Part shown: positions 32,863-41,630 of the stretch, piece after piece
Position numbering within the stretch: the first letter of the stretch is position 1
Layout: each line of letters begins with the position of its first letter
Assembly (NCBI RefSeq): GCF_000178835.2
Contig: NC_015275.1
Span: 3,935,001-3,999,000 of the forward strand
Source: Cellulosilyticum lentocellum DSM 5427
GTDB lineage: Bacteria > Bacillota > Clostridia > Lachnospirales > Cellulosilyticaceae
Length of the DNA: 64,000 nucleotides
Direction of reading: 5' to 3'
Position numbers and translations under genes: made by a program
The notes under the pieces: model-generated
What the model saw: only the letters and a program-made list of their open reading frames with translations
Told to the model about the DNA's origin: nothing
Databases searched by the model: none

Positions 32863-33813
32863 ATGCTAAAAAATAAAACTAAATCACAGCTTATTTTAAT
32901 AACTTCATTAATAGCTGTATTTTGTAATCTATTATGGGGAAGTGCTTTCCCTGCTCTTAAAATTGTATATGCTCAGATGGGCATTGCGAGTAGTGACTTA
33001 GGTGGTACGATTACTTTTATTAGCCTACGTTTCTTCTTAGCTGGCCTTATCCTATTTGTATTCGGCCTTCTAACCCATGCTCCACTTTTTAAAATAAACA
33101 AAAAGCAGCTCTTACTTATTACTATTTTAGGGGTATTTAACACCACTTTGCAATATTTTTTCTTTAATATAGGCGTAAATAATACCCCAGGGATAAAAGC
33201 TTCTATTTTGGGACAAGTAGGAATATTCTTTTCTGTAATATTAGCTCATTTCATTTATAAAGATGATAAGCTCAATTTAAGAAAAATACTAGGTCTTACT
33301 TTAGGTTTTCTAGGATTAATTCTCATTAACTTAAATAAAAGTAGCGAAGGCTTTTTACAGTTTAGATTATTAGGTGAAGGTTTTATGATTTTTTCTGGCC
33401 TTGTAAGTACTCTAGCCATGTTCTTAGCTAAGCGAATTGGCAAAGAACTTCCGTCCATTGTCTATACCTCGTGGCAAATGCTTATAGGCGCCAGTTTGCT
33501 CTTTATAGTAGGTCATTTCATGGGTGGTAATGTACGTAGTCTTCATTTTACTTCAACAGGCATTATACTCCTCTTCTACCTAGCATTGCTCTCAAGTGTT
33601 GCCTTCTGCCTCTGGTACTATATTTTGCAATTTAGAAAAATCGGTGAAATTTCACTTTATAAATTTGTAGTACCTGTGTCGGGAACTGTTCTCACTGCCT
33701 TATTTATTCCAACAGAAAAGCTTCTACCTGTCCACATTATAGCCCTCCTACTTGTTGCCCTAGGCATTATTATTGTCAATAAGAAGTCACAAAAAACAGC
33801 CTCATCTAAGTAA
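32863..33813 (+). CDS. EamA/DMT-family transporter
   Basis: The protein (316 residues) has ten membrane helices in two EamA repeats (about 12-145 and 165-305), with the N-terminal NLLWGSAFPALKI typical of the drug/metabolite superfamily. The substrate is not predictable. AAAGGAG precedes the ATG. The 3' end of the coding region (KTASSK-stop) forms the left arm of the terminator. Confidence 0.9.
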   Translation: MLKNKTKSQLILITSLIAVFCNLLWGSAFPALKIVYAQMGIASSDLGGTITFISLRFFLAGLILFVFGLLTHAPLFKINKKQLLLITILGVFNTTLQYFFFNIGVNNTPGIKASILGQVGIFFSVILAHFIYKDDKLNLRKILGLTLGFLGLILINLNKSSEGFLQFRLLGEGFMIFSGLVSTLAMFLAKRIGKELPSIVYTSWQMLIGASLLFIVGHFMGGNVRSLHFTSTGIILLFYLALLSSVAFCLWYYILQFRKIGEISLYKFVVPVSGTVLTALFIPTEKLLPVHIIALLLVALGIIIVNKKSQKTASSK

Positions 33814-33838
33814 TCCATCTTAGATGAGGCTGTTTTTT
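33791..33838 (+). terminator. Terminator overlapping the end of the EamA gene
   Basis: The arm at 33791-33810 pairs perfectly over 20 bp with 33819-33838, with an 8-nt loop that holds the stop codon TAA, and ends in TTTTTT. The last seven sense codons are part of the stem. Confidence 0.9.
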
Positions 33839-33973
33839 GTGCTTTAGGTTTGGGGGGTTCTAAAACACTTGCTCTGTAGATATAGTTCGACAATCCCTTT
33901 ACTTAACAAATAGGTAATGTCTCCTTATCCGTAGTTAAATTGTAAAATTATTCTTTGTTTTTCACAAGTTTTT

Positions 33974-34008
33974 TTGCACAAACGGTCAAAATATTACTTA
34001 AACGGTAG
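33974..34008 (+). promoter_or_regulatory. Operator-like 35-bp block, copy 1 (tandem AACGGT)
   Basis: Two AACGGT half-sites (33981-33986 and 34001-34006) are spaced 20 bp apart, about two helical turns, the geometry typical of LytTR regulators. The whole block from TTGC to GGTAG matches copy 2 at 36573-36607 in 30 of 35 positions. It ends 21 bp before the TATAAT that serves the LytTR regulator gene, so autoregulation is a natural reading. Confidence 0.65.
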
Positions 34009-34029
34009 AAAAGTCAAAAAATAAGGTGC

Positions 34030-34035
34030 TATAAT
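34030..34035 (+). promoter_or_regulatory. -10 box of the LytTR two-component operon
   Basis: TATAAT lies 38 nt before the TTG start. The expected -35 position has no good consensus but lies next to the second operator half-site, as is usual for activator-dependent promoters. Confidence 0.5.
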
Positions 34036-34073
34036 AATTTCAAAATAATATTCAATGATAGGGGGAATTTATT

Positions 34074-34802
34074 TTGCATTTTGCTATTATAGATGATTTA
34101 GAAGCTGACCGTTTAAAGCTTTCTAATGCTTTGAACCGTTATCTAACAGAACAAGCTATATTACTAGACAATCCTATTGTAGAATATGAAAATGGCGAAA
34201 GTTTTTTAGCTGACTTTGCTCAAGTCTCCTTTGATATTATCTTTATTGATATGTATATGAACGGTATAACTGGACTTGAAGTAGCTAAAAAAATTCGCGA
34301 GACGGATGAGGAATGTCATATTATTTTCACCACCACAAGTCGTGATTTTGCTATTGATAGTTACACAGTTAGTGCTTCCTATTACCTTTTAAAACCCTAT
34401 TCTTATGAAATGTTAGCCAAAGCTCTTTCGACCTGCAAGATAGCTCAAATCTTAGCTAACCGCTATATCACATTAAATGATACACCAATTTTACTAAGAG
34501 ATATTGTTTATACTGACTTTCACAACCGACATTTATATATTTATTTAAAAAACCAACAAGTATTAACCTTTCGCATCACTTTAGAGGAATTCTTTCCTAA
34601 ACTCCTGAACTATCCTAACTTTAGATGCTGCAATCGTGGTTCTGTTGTGAATTTAGATGAAGTTGCAAGGCTAGAGGACTGTGATTTTGTTATGCAAACG
34701 GGTGCACGTATTCCTATTAGTCGTCGTCATTTTGCTGAATTAAGAACTTATTACTTCAATTACTTATTTTATAAGGTTCGAGAACAGGATGTGATGAGAT
34801 GA
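34074..34802 (+). CDS. LytTR-type response regulator
   Basis: The protein (242 residues) has an N-terminal receiver (about 1-120) with acidic Asp7/Asp8, phosphoacceptor Asp59 (IIFIDMYMNG) and Lys in LLKPYS. A C-terminal LytTR DNA-binding domain (about 140-235) shows NFRCCNRGSVVNLDEV. The start is TTG, supported by GGGGGAA 6 nt upstream; no ATG or GTG fits. The stop overlaps the kinase start (ATGA). It probably binds the tandem AACGGT sites upstream. Confidence 0.93.
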   Translation: MHFAIIDDLEADRLKLSNALNRYLTEQAILLDNPIVEYENGESFLADFAQVSFDIIFIDMYMNGITGLEVAKKIRETDEECHIIFTTTSRDFAIDSYTVSASYYLLKPYSYEMLAKALSTCKIAQILANRYITLNDTPILLRDIVYTDFHNRHLYIYLKNQQVLTFRITLEEFFPKLLNYPNFRCCNRGSVVNLDEVARLEDCDFVMQTGARIPISRRHFAELRTYYFNYLFYKVREQDVMR

Positions 34803-36133
34803 TAATAACTAACTTCAGTACTTGGGAGATCATTGTTTATTCTCTTATTAATTTTTTACCTTATTTATTTCTAGTTTTATTGCCCTTTAAAGATAGTTTT
34901 CGTTATTCTACAATAATTACGGTTATACTTGCTATCTTGCTATCTTTTATTCAAATAGGCATGGGAATTTGGGCTACTCTGTTTAGGCCTTCAAATATAG
35001 GAATCATCTCCATGAGCTGCGTAATCATTTATGCTACCTTTTTCTTAGTTGCTGTAAAAACTTCTTTTGGTAAAATGGCATTTGTTCTTTTTATCATTTG
35101 TAATTACGCTCATTTTGTAGTTATTAGCTCTAAGTATTTTGAAAGATTATTTTTCCCCAATTTAGCTATGCAAACTTATCGTTGGTCGTTTTCCTTAACT
35201 ATGCTTCTTGTTCAGATGATTACCTTACCATGGCTAAGTTGGTTTTTTAATTCTAAAATTCGCCCAGTAGTTAACCATCATAGCATTAGAAATATCTGGT
35301 GGTATTTATGGCTTATTCCTGCCACCTTTTATATGACAGGATATTATGGTATTTATATGGCAGATCAAGCAACTCCTAATGTACAACTTGCAATGCGCTT
35401 AGACAATGTACTATTTCTACTTTTTATTAATTTAGGTGCCTTACTTGTTTACTATATGGTAGTCCTACTTATTAATGAAACTGAAGATAATTTACGATTA
35501 AAAATAGAAAATCATCATCTTACTATGCAAAGCTTACAATATGAAAGTCTTAAAGACCGTATGGAGGAAACGCGTAGAGCAAAACACGATTTACGTCAGC
35601 ATCTTGCTTTTATAGGTATATGCATCGAAGAACAAAATTGGAATAAATTGCGAGATTACTTAAGCGACTATATGCGTATACTCCCATCTGATACTCCTGT
35701 ATCTTTTTGTTCTCACTATGCTGTAAACTCAGTTATTTCCTACTATGCTCAGCTAGCAGAAGAAAAACAAATTAAATTCTCAGCACAACTTAACATTCCT
35801 TCAGAAATAAATATTGCTGACCCTGATTTAATAGTAGTATTTGGTAATCTTCTAGAAAATGCTTATGATGCTTGTAAAACACAAGAAAGAAATCATAATT
35901 TTATTGTCATTAAAGGCGGTTTACAAAACGTTAATACCTTTGTCCTTACTATTGATAATTCCTGTGAAACAGAATTATCAATAGCAGAAGATATTGGTAT
36001 TTATTCTACTAAGCATCCTGGTATAGGAACTGGTACTTTGTCTGTAAAAAATATTGCTCAGCGTTATAAAGGTATTGCCACCTTTGATGTCAAGGAAGGT
36101 GTTTTCCATGCATCAGTATTACTTCATTTATGA
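34799..36133 (+). CDS. AgrC/ComD-like sensor histidine kinase
   Basis: The protein (444 residues) has six or seven membrane helices (about 8-225), a dimerisation helix with the phospho-His263 (RRAKHDLRQHLA) and a GHKL ATPase domain with the N box (VVFGNLLENAYDAC) and G box (GIGTGTLSVKNIAQRY). This is the type of kinase that often senses peptides. No peptide precursor or AgrB-like protease was found nearby. It overlaps the regulator gene by 4 nt and its 3' end overlaps the convergent receiver gene by 6 nt. Confidence 0.92.
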   Translation: MIITNFSTWEIIVYSLINFLPYLFLVLLPFKDSFRYSTIITVILAILLSFIQIGMGIWATLFRPSNIGIISMSCVIIYATFFLVAVKTSFGKMAFVLFIICNYAHFVVISSKYFERLFFPNLAMQTYRWSFSLTMLLVQMITLPWLSWFFNSKIRPVVNHHSIRNIWWYLWLIPATFYMTGYYGIYMADQATPNVQLAMRLDNVLFLLFINLGALLVYYMVVLLINETEDNLRLKIENHHLTMQSLQYESLKDRMEETRRAKHDLRQHLAFIGICIEEQNWNKLRDYLSDYMRILPSDTPVSFCSHYAVNSVISYYAQLAEEKQIKFSAQLNIPSEINIADPDLIVVFGNLLENAYDACKTQERNHNFIVIKGGLQNVNTFVLTIDNSCETELSIAEDIGIYSTKHPGIGTGTLSVKNIAQRYKGIATFDVKEGVFHASVLLHL

Positions 36134-36493
36134 AGTAAGCTCACACTTTTTCAGTGCTTGTGCCAGAGTTTCTTCACTAATAGGCTTTTTCAAAAAATAT
36201 TTAGCTTGTACATCATAGGAACGAATAGCAAAATCTAAATCACTACACCAAAGTAGCTTTATATCTGGCTTCATATGACGTACTCTATCTACTACTTCTA
36301 GGCTAAAGGTTCCATCTTGTGCTATCACCACAAGCTCAAAATTTTCTTTTTTCAAAGCATCTAAAACTGATACATAATCTTCAAACTCACTTATCTGAAC
36401 AACTAACTTATATGCTTCATAATATTTTAGTATTTGCTTGCAAAGTTGTCTGCGTTCCTCAATCTCTTCGTCATATAACAAAATTCTTATCAT
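36128..36493 (-). CDS. Stand-alone degenerate receiver protein (no phosphoacceptor Asp)
   Basis: The protein (121 residues) is a receiver fold without output domain. The acidic pocket (Asp8, Glu9) and the conserved Lys (FLKKPIS) are present, but the beta3 end reads ELVVIAQDG, with Ala58 where the neighbour regulator has Asp59. The C-terminal half is close to that regulator (FAIRSYDVQAKYFLKKP against FAIDSYTVSASYYLLKP), which suggests duplication of its receiver. AAGGAGG precedes the ATG. It may sequester or modulate the kinase or regulator without being phosphorylated; this is an inference. Asp60, two residues on, could be an alternative acceptor. Confidence 0.85.
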   Translation of the reverse strand: MIRILLYDEEIEERRQLCKQILKYYEAYKLVVQISEFEDYVSVLDALKKENFELVVIAQDGTFSLEVVDRVRHMKPDIKLLWCSDLDFAIRSYDVQAKYFLKKPISEETLAQALKKCELTS

Positions 36494-36572
36494 GAGCTCC
36501 TCCTTATTCCTAATAATCTCTATTGTATATAACGTAGATTGTAAAACCCCCCTACTTCTTTTACAATAATTC

Positions 36573-36607
36573 TTGCTTAAACGGTTAAAATGTTACTTAA
36601 ATGGTAG
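36573..36607 (+). promoter_or_regulatory. Operator-like 35-bp block, copy 2
   Basis: Half-sites AACGGT (36580-36585) and AATGGT (36600-36605) have the same 20-bp period and nearly the same spacer as copy 1. It lies about 80 bp upstream of the receiver gene, in the opposite orientation relative to that gene. Shared control of both units by the LytTR regulator is likely. Confidence 0.6.
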
Positions 36608-36612
36608 CTTTT

Positions 36613-36659
36613 AATAGAAAAGCTATACCCCTGTTTAGATTAAGTGTAGCTTTTCTATT
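36613..36659. terminator. Hairpin after the Cys/Arg-rich protein gene
   Basis: AATAGAAAAGCTA pairs with TAGCTTTTCTATT across 21 nt, 4 bp past the stop of the minus-strand gene. The T-rich tail is better on the plus strand, so function is uncertain. Confidence 0.5.
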
Positions 36660-36662
36660 TTA

Positions 36663-37166
36663 TTAACGGCAACAGAATGCATTTTCACAGAATAAAATTT
36701 CGCCTCTAACTACTTCTCCTCCTATATTAATGCCTGCTGTATTAATAGGGGCTGAATAAGCAAAGAACATGGCTGCTGTGCCTCTTGCACATACTATAGG
36801 ACTTGCCTCTACAACCATTTCAAAACGGCAGCAGCCATCATCTGAAGTCACGCAAAAGACACATAAAAACCCATTTTCATCTCCTGTAAAAAACATCAGG
36901 TCATTGGAATTAAATTTTCTCCTTCTATCAAAATTAACTATGTTAACTTCTCCCTCAAATCTATCTTCTCTTCTAAATATACGAATTTTAAAATCTACTT
37001 GTTCAGTATCAGTTACATTACATCCAACACTAGGTACACCAATACTATCCACGGTGCCAAAACCTCTTACAACTTCTACTCTCCTTACAGATCGGCTACT
37101 TTCTCTGCAATCTGTACTTCTGCTTCTCCTTCTACCAGATGAGCAATCACTACTCTCACAACTCAT
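36663..37166 (-). CDS. Cys/Ser/Arg-rich protein of unknown function
   Basis: The protein (167 residues) starts with a Ser/Arg/Cys-rich, low-complexity segment (CESSDCSSGRRRSRSTDCR), followed by a beta-rich body with hydrophobic strands and scattered Cys (about ten in total, ending NAFCCR). AGGAG lies 8 nt before the ATG, and this strand has better coding character than the overlapping plus-strand frame. The composition recalls spore-coat or exosporium proteins, but no family is recognised. It is a single gene with its own leader. Confidence 0.7.
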   Translation of the reverse strand: MSCESSDCSSGRRRSRSTDCRESSRSVRRVEVVRGFGTVDSIGVPSVGCNVTDTEQVDFKIRIFRREDRFEGEVNIVNFDRRRKFNSNDLMFFTGDENGFLCVFCVTSDDGCCRFEMVVEASPIVCARGTAAMFFAYSAPINTAGINIGGEVVRGEILFCENAFCCR

Positions 37167-37365
37167 GTTAGCTTCTCCTTTTCAGATTTACTCCTTATAT
37201 TATATGTTAACTTTTCTAATATGTTTACTTTATAAGCTTCTATATACTTATTTAACGCTCTTTTTCAACTTATTTCTTAACTACAAATTTTGTGTTTTGC
37301 CTTTACAAACTCTATTTTTAAATTTATAATATTACTATTAATTTTTATATGTTACCAAACACAAT

Positions 37366-37621
37366 GAAAAGGACTAGTACTATTTTTGATGCGTCAAAGC
37401 GAGTGGGGTTGGTGAAAGCCCATACGATAGAAAATACGAAAAATCACCTTGGAGTGGCAGACCGAACCTAAATCTTTGATTGAAGTAGGCTCTGACGGTT
37501 TCCTACCGTTACCGTAAGGAAAGGTATAACGAGCGGCCTTTATAGAAGGCAAATCAGGTGGTACCGCGGAAGATGACTTATAGTGCTCTTTCGTCCTGTT
37601 GATGGATGAAGGAGCTTTTTT
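37366..37621 (+). promoter_or_regulatory. T-box leader of ileS
   Basis: The leader shows the stem I words AAAGGACTAGTAC, GCGAGTGGGG and GGTGAAAGCC, and the GGAGTGGCAGACCGAAC segment. It also has the conserved T-box AGGTGGTACCGCGG (37556-37569) that binds the uncharged tRNA acceptor end. The intrinsic terminator (GCTCTTTCGTCC with GGATGAAGGAGC, then T-run) ends at 37621. An ATC codon in the stretch after CCGAAC is a possible isoleucine specifier, but its placement in the loop was not proven. Shortage of charged tRNA-Ile should allow read-through into ileS. Confidence 0.92.
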
Positions 37622-37675
37622 GATGCTCTAAAATCCAAAACCTTTATTTTATACAATTTATTTAGGAGGATGACT

Positions 37676-40600
37676 ATGTATAAGAAAGTCGACACTGCCC
37701 TTAACTTTGTAGACAGAGAGCTTGAAGTCTTAGAGTTTTGGAAGAAAAATAACGTATTTGAAGAATCAATTAAATCCAGAGAAGGCGGTCCTATATTCAC
37801 ATTTTATGATGGACCACCTACAGCTAATGGTAAACCTCACATTGGACATATCTTAACTCGTACAATGAAAGATATTATGCCACGTTATAAAACCATGAAA
37901 GGCTATAAAGTACTTCGTAAAGCTGGTTGGGATACTCATGGTCTTCCAGTAGAACTTGAAGTAGAAAAACTCCTTGGTATCAGTGGCAAACCACAAATTG
38001 AAGAATATGGTATTGAACCTTTCATCTCTAAATGCAAAGAAAGTGTTTGGAAATATCAAAGTGAATGGGAAAAGATGTCTGACCGTGTAGGCTATTGGGT
38101 AGATATGGAGCATCCATATGTGACTTATGATAACAACTACATCGAATCCGTATGGTGGTCACTTCGTCAAATTTGGGACAAAGACCTTATTTACAAAGGT
38201 CACAAAATCGTACCTTACTGCCCACGTTGTGGAACATCTCTTTCTTCCCACGAAGTAGCACAAGGTTATAAAGATATTAAGGATCAAACAGCTACATGTA
38301 AATTTAAAGTGGTAGGTGAAGATAACACTTACCTTTTAGCTTGGACAACAACACCTTGGACACTTCCATCAAACGTTGCTCTTTGTGTGAACCCAGAACA
38401 CACTTACGTAAGAGCTAACTTTGAAGGTGCTACTTACATTTTAGCTGAAGCTTTAGTGGAAGCAGTTCTTGGCACAGAAGGCGTAGAAATCACAGAAAAA
38501 TTTGCAGGTAAAGAATTATGTGGCACAGAATATGAACCACTCTTTACATGTGCTAAAGTAGATAAAAAAGCATTCTACGTAGTAGCTGATAACTACGTAA
38601 CCCTTACAGATGGTACAGGTATCGTACACACTGCTCCAGCATTTGGTGAAGATGATGCTAGAGTAGGACGTGCAAATGGCCTCCCATTTGTACAACTTGT
38701 TAACGAACAAGGTTACTTTACAGAAGAATTCATAGCTCAGTTCCCTCAGCTTAAAGATGTATTCGTTAAAAATGCAGATCCAGAAATTCTTAAATATTTA
38801 AAGGAACAAGGCACTTTATTTAAAGCCATGCCTCATACACATAGCTACCCACACTGCTGGAGATGTGATACACCACTTCTTTACTATGCACGTGACACAT
38901 GGTTCATTGAAATGACTAAAGTACGTGATCGTTTAGTAGCTAACAACAAAACAGTAAACTGGATGCCTGAATCAATTGGTGAAGGTCGTTTTGGCAACTT
39001 CCTTGAAGGTGTTATTGACTGGGGTCTTTCTCGTTCAAGATACTGGGGTACTCCACTTCCAATTTGGGAATGCAAATGTGGTCACAAACACTTAATCGGA
39101 AGCATCGAAGAACTTAAATCAATGAGCTCTGACTGCCCAGACAATATCGAACTTCACAAACCATATATTGACAACGTTCACCTTAACTGTCCAGAGTGTG
39201 GCAGCACTATGACAAGAGTATCTGATGTTATCGACTGCTGGTATGATAGTGGTTCAATGCCATTTGCACAACTTCACTATCCATTTGAAAACAAAGAAGT
39301 ATTTGAAGAAAACTTCCCAGCTGACTTCATCTCAGAAGCTGTTGACCAAACTCGTGGATGGTTCTATACCCTAATGGCTATCTCTACACTTATCTTTGAT
39401 AAAGCACCATACAAAAATGTTATCATTCTTGGTCACGTAGGTGATAAAGATGGGGTTAAAATGAGTAAGCACAAAGGTAATGTAGTAGACCCTTGGTCAG
39501 TTCTTGATGTGCAAGGTGCTGATGCTGTTCGTTGGTACTTCTACTCTGCTTCTGCTCCATGGCTTCCAAGCAGATTTGCTGGTGAAAACGTAAGTGAATC
39601 TCAACGTAAATTCATGGGTACTTTCTGGAACACTTATGCGTTCTATGTACTTTACGCAAACATTGATGAGTTTGATCCAACTAAGTACGAACTTAAATAT
39701 GATACATTAAACATGATGGATAAATGGGTACTTTCTAAACTTCATACACTTGTAAAATCAGTAGATGAAGACCTTGAAAACTACCGCATCTTTGAAGCTG
39801 CTCGTGATATGCAAGACTTCATTGATGAAGTATCTAACTGGTATGTACGTCGCTCTCGTGAGAGATTCTGGCAAAGTGACATGCCACAAGACAAGATTAA
39901 CGCTTACAAGACACTTCATACTGTACTTGTAACACTTGCAAAACTTGCGGCACCATTTACACCATTTATGGCAGAGCAAATTTATCAAAACCTTGTAAAA
40001 TCAGTAGATGCTAATGCTCCAGCTAGTGTTCACTTATGTGACTTCCCAGTATATAATGAAGCTATGATTAACAAGGAACTTGAAAAATATATGAATGAAG
40101 TTCTTGAAATCGTAGTTCTTGGACGTAGCTGCCGTAATGAAAGTGGTATCAAAAACCGTCAACCAATTGGTACACTTTATGTAGGTGCTACAGAAGTTCT
40201 TCCTCAGGAGTTCATCGATATCGTAGCTGAAGAATTGAATGTGAAACACGTAGAATTCACTACAGAAGCTGCTGAATATATTTCTTATAGCTTCAAACCA
40301 CAAATGCGTACGCTAGGGCCAAAATACGGTAAAATGCTAAATAGCATTAGAACTGCTCTTGCAGAACTTGATGGAACAGCTGCTATGGCTGAGCTTAATG
40401 AAACAGGCATTCTTAAACTTACAATTGAAGGTTCTGAAATCGAACTTACTAAAGAAGACCTCTTAATTAGTACAGCTCAAAAAGAAGGTTATGTAGCTGC
40501 TGCAGATAAAGGTTATACTGTAGTAATCGATACAAACCTCACAGAAGAACTCCTTGAGGAAGGTTTCGTACGTGAAATCATCTCTAAGATTCAAACAATG

Positions 40601-40807
40601 AGAAAAGAAGCTGACTTTGAAGTTCAAGATCACATCCAAGTTGCTTACACAGGTAACGACAAAGTAGCTTCTATCATGGCTAAAAATGCTGACTACATTG
40701 CCTCTGAGGTACTTGCTAACAGCGTAATAGCAGGCTCAGTAGAAGGCTACACTAAAGATTGGAAAATCAATGGTGAAGAAGTTAATTTCTCTGTAAAGAA
40801 AGCATAA
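37676..40807 (+). CDS. ileS: Isoleucyl-tRNA synthetase
   Basis: The class I enzyme (1043 residues) has the HIGH motif in GKPHIGHI, the editing domain with TTTPWTLPSN and GIVHTAPAFGEDD, and KMSKHKGN. The long C-terminus and the PPTANGKPHIGH / KMSKH forms look like the eukaryote-like (type 2) IleRS, which in known cases is insensitive to mupirocin; this is inferred from motif form and length. The ATG at 37676 has AGGAGG six bases upstream, while the in-frame ATG at 37670 directly abuts it. It is controlled by the T-box leader. Confidence 0.97.
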   Translation: MYKKVDTALNFVDRELEVLEFWKKNNVFEESIKSREGGPIFTFYDGPPTANGKPHIGHILTRTMKDIMPRYKTMKGYKVLRKAGWDTHGLPVELEVEKLLGISGKPQIEEYGIEPFISKCKESVWKYQSEWEKMSDRVGYWVDMEHPYVTYDNNYIESVWWSLRQIWDKDLIYKGHKIVPYCPRCGTSLSSHEVAQGYKDIKDQTATCKFKVVGEDNTYLLAWTTTPWTLPSNVALCVNPEHTYVRANFEGATYILAEALVEAVLGTEGVEITEKFAGKELCGTEYEPLFTCAKVDKKAFYVVADNYVTLTDGTGIVHTAPAFGEDDARVGRANGLPFVQLVNEQGYFTEEFIAQFPQLKDVFVKNADPEILKYLKEQGTLFKAMPHTHSYPHCWRCDTPLLYYARDTWFIEMTKVRDRLVANNKTVNWMPESIGEGRFGNFLEGVIDWGLSRSRYWGTPLPIWECKCGHKHLIGSIEELKSMSSDCPDNIELHKPYIDNVHLNCPECGSTMTRVSDVIDCWYDSGSMPFAQLHYPFENKEVFEENFPADFISEAVDQTRGWFYTLMAISTLIFDKAPYKNVIILGHVGDKDGVKMSKHKGNVVDPWSVLDVQGADAVRWYFYSASAPWLPSRFAGENVSESQRKFMGTFWNTYAFYVLYANIDEFDPTKYELKYDTLNMMDKWVLSKLHTLVKSVDEDLENYRIFEAARDMQDFIDEVSNWYVRRSRERFWQSDMPQDKINAYKTLHTVLVTLAKLAAPFTPFMAEQIYQNLVKSVDANAPASVHLCDFPVYNEAMINKELEKYMNEVLEIVVLGRSCRNESGIKNRQPIGTLYVGATEVLPQEFIDIVAEELNVKHVEFTTEAAEYISYSFKPQMRTLGPKYGKMLNSIRTALAELDGTAAMAELNETGILKLTIEGSEIELTKEDLLISTAQKEGYVAAADKGYTVVIDTNLTEELLEEGFVREIISKIQTMRKEADFEVQDHIQVAYTGNDKVASIMAKNADYIASEVLANSVIAGSVEGYTKDWKINGEEVNFSVKKA

Positions 40808-40826
40808 TTAATACTATTTTGAGTAT

Positions 40827-40866
40827 AAAAAAGAGTGTTTCATTCGATTAATGAAACACTCTTTTT
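40827..40866. terminator. Bidirectional terminator after ileS
   Basis: AAAAAGAGTGTTTCATT pairs with AATGAAACACTCTTTTT across a short loop. It lies between convergent genes. Confidence 0.88.
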
Positions 40867-41370
40867 CTATAAGCTCAGCCCTTTTGCCTGTACTTTAATA
40901 TTGGTCATTTTCTTATCGTACGCTTTACTCTTTGTGCTAAATAATATATATGACATGCATATTATTTGATATGCCATACCGAAGACAAAACTCCATGCAT
41001 AAATCTTAATATATAATATTTCATGATTTAGAAGAAGAACTATAGAACCTATTGGTAGGATTATAAAACTAAATATACCGCCCACAATAGGTAAAATGGC
41101 TATTCTTCTGTTTCCATTCTTTAATGCCATCGCAAATATTACAACCATAACAGTAGCACCAATTCCTTCAAATGCTTCTTTTGTTTCATTTGCTAGCTCT
41201 AATAATACCATAATTTCTATGCCACAAAGAATAACTCTACTAGCTATCCATATATACATTAATATAGAAATTACTTTTCTAATCTGTGAAAACTCTACAT
41301 CTGCTAAAACTTCTTGCTCTACTATCTTCTTAATATTATATTGTATCGCTTTTTCTTTTTGCTTTCTCAT
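40867..41370 (-). CDS. Four-helix membrane protein of unknown function
   Basis: The protein (167 residues) has a charged N-terminal helix (about 1-30) and four predicted membrane helices (about 35-60, 70-85, 92-118, 125-148). The tail is basic and Lys-rich. No known family is recognised. It is a single gene, convergent with ileS and divergent from the chemoreceptor gene. Confidence 0.7.
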   Translation of the reverse strand: MRKQKEKAIQYNIKKIVEQEVLADVEFSQIRKVISILMYIWIASRVILCGIEIMVLLELANETKEAFEGIGATVMVVIFAMALKNGNRRIAILPIVGGIFSFIILPIGSIVLLLNHEILYIKIYAWSFVFGMAYQIICMSYILFSTKSKAYDKKMTNIKVQAKGLSL

Positions 41371-41630
41371 AAATCCCCCCTATTATTAATAAAATATTAT
41401 TTATTTACAGAATATTATAACACATGTTCCACTAATAAATAGATTATCTAAACGAATAAGTGTAATATTATTCTTGTTCTAACATTAAATTCTATAAAAT
41501 TTTGATATAATTTACTATTCACTTTGATATTTAATTAACATTTTTATGATTTTTTCATCTATATATTTCCTAATTTATATTGTAGTATATTTTTAGTGAC
41601 TTAAATTTAGAATTTAGAAAGGATCTACAT

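Noticed and set aside
34074-36133. Complete agr-type quorum system
   Set aside because: No AgrB-like protease and no peptide precursor were found next to the kinase and regulator, so only the two-component part is supported.
36769-37329. 186-codon plus-strand frame over the Cys/Arg-rich protein
   Set aside because: The minus-strand frame has AGGAG at correct distance and better composition; this one has no start signal and a Leu-rich tail running into AT-rich spacer.
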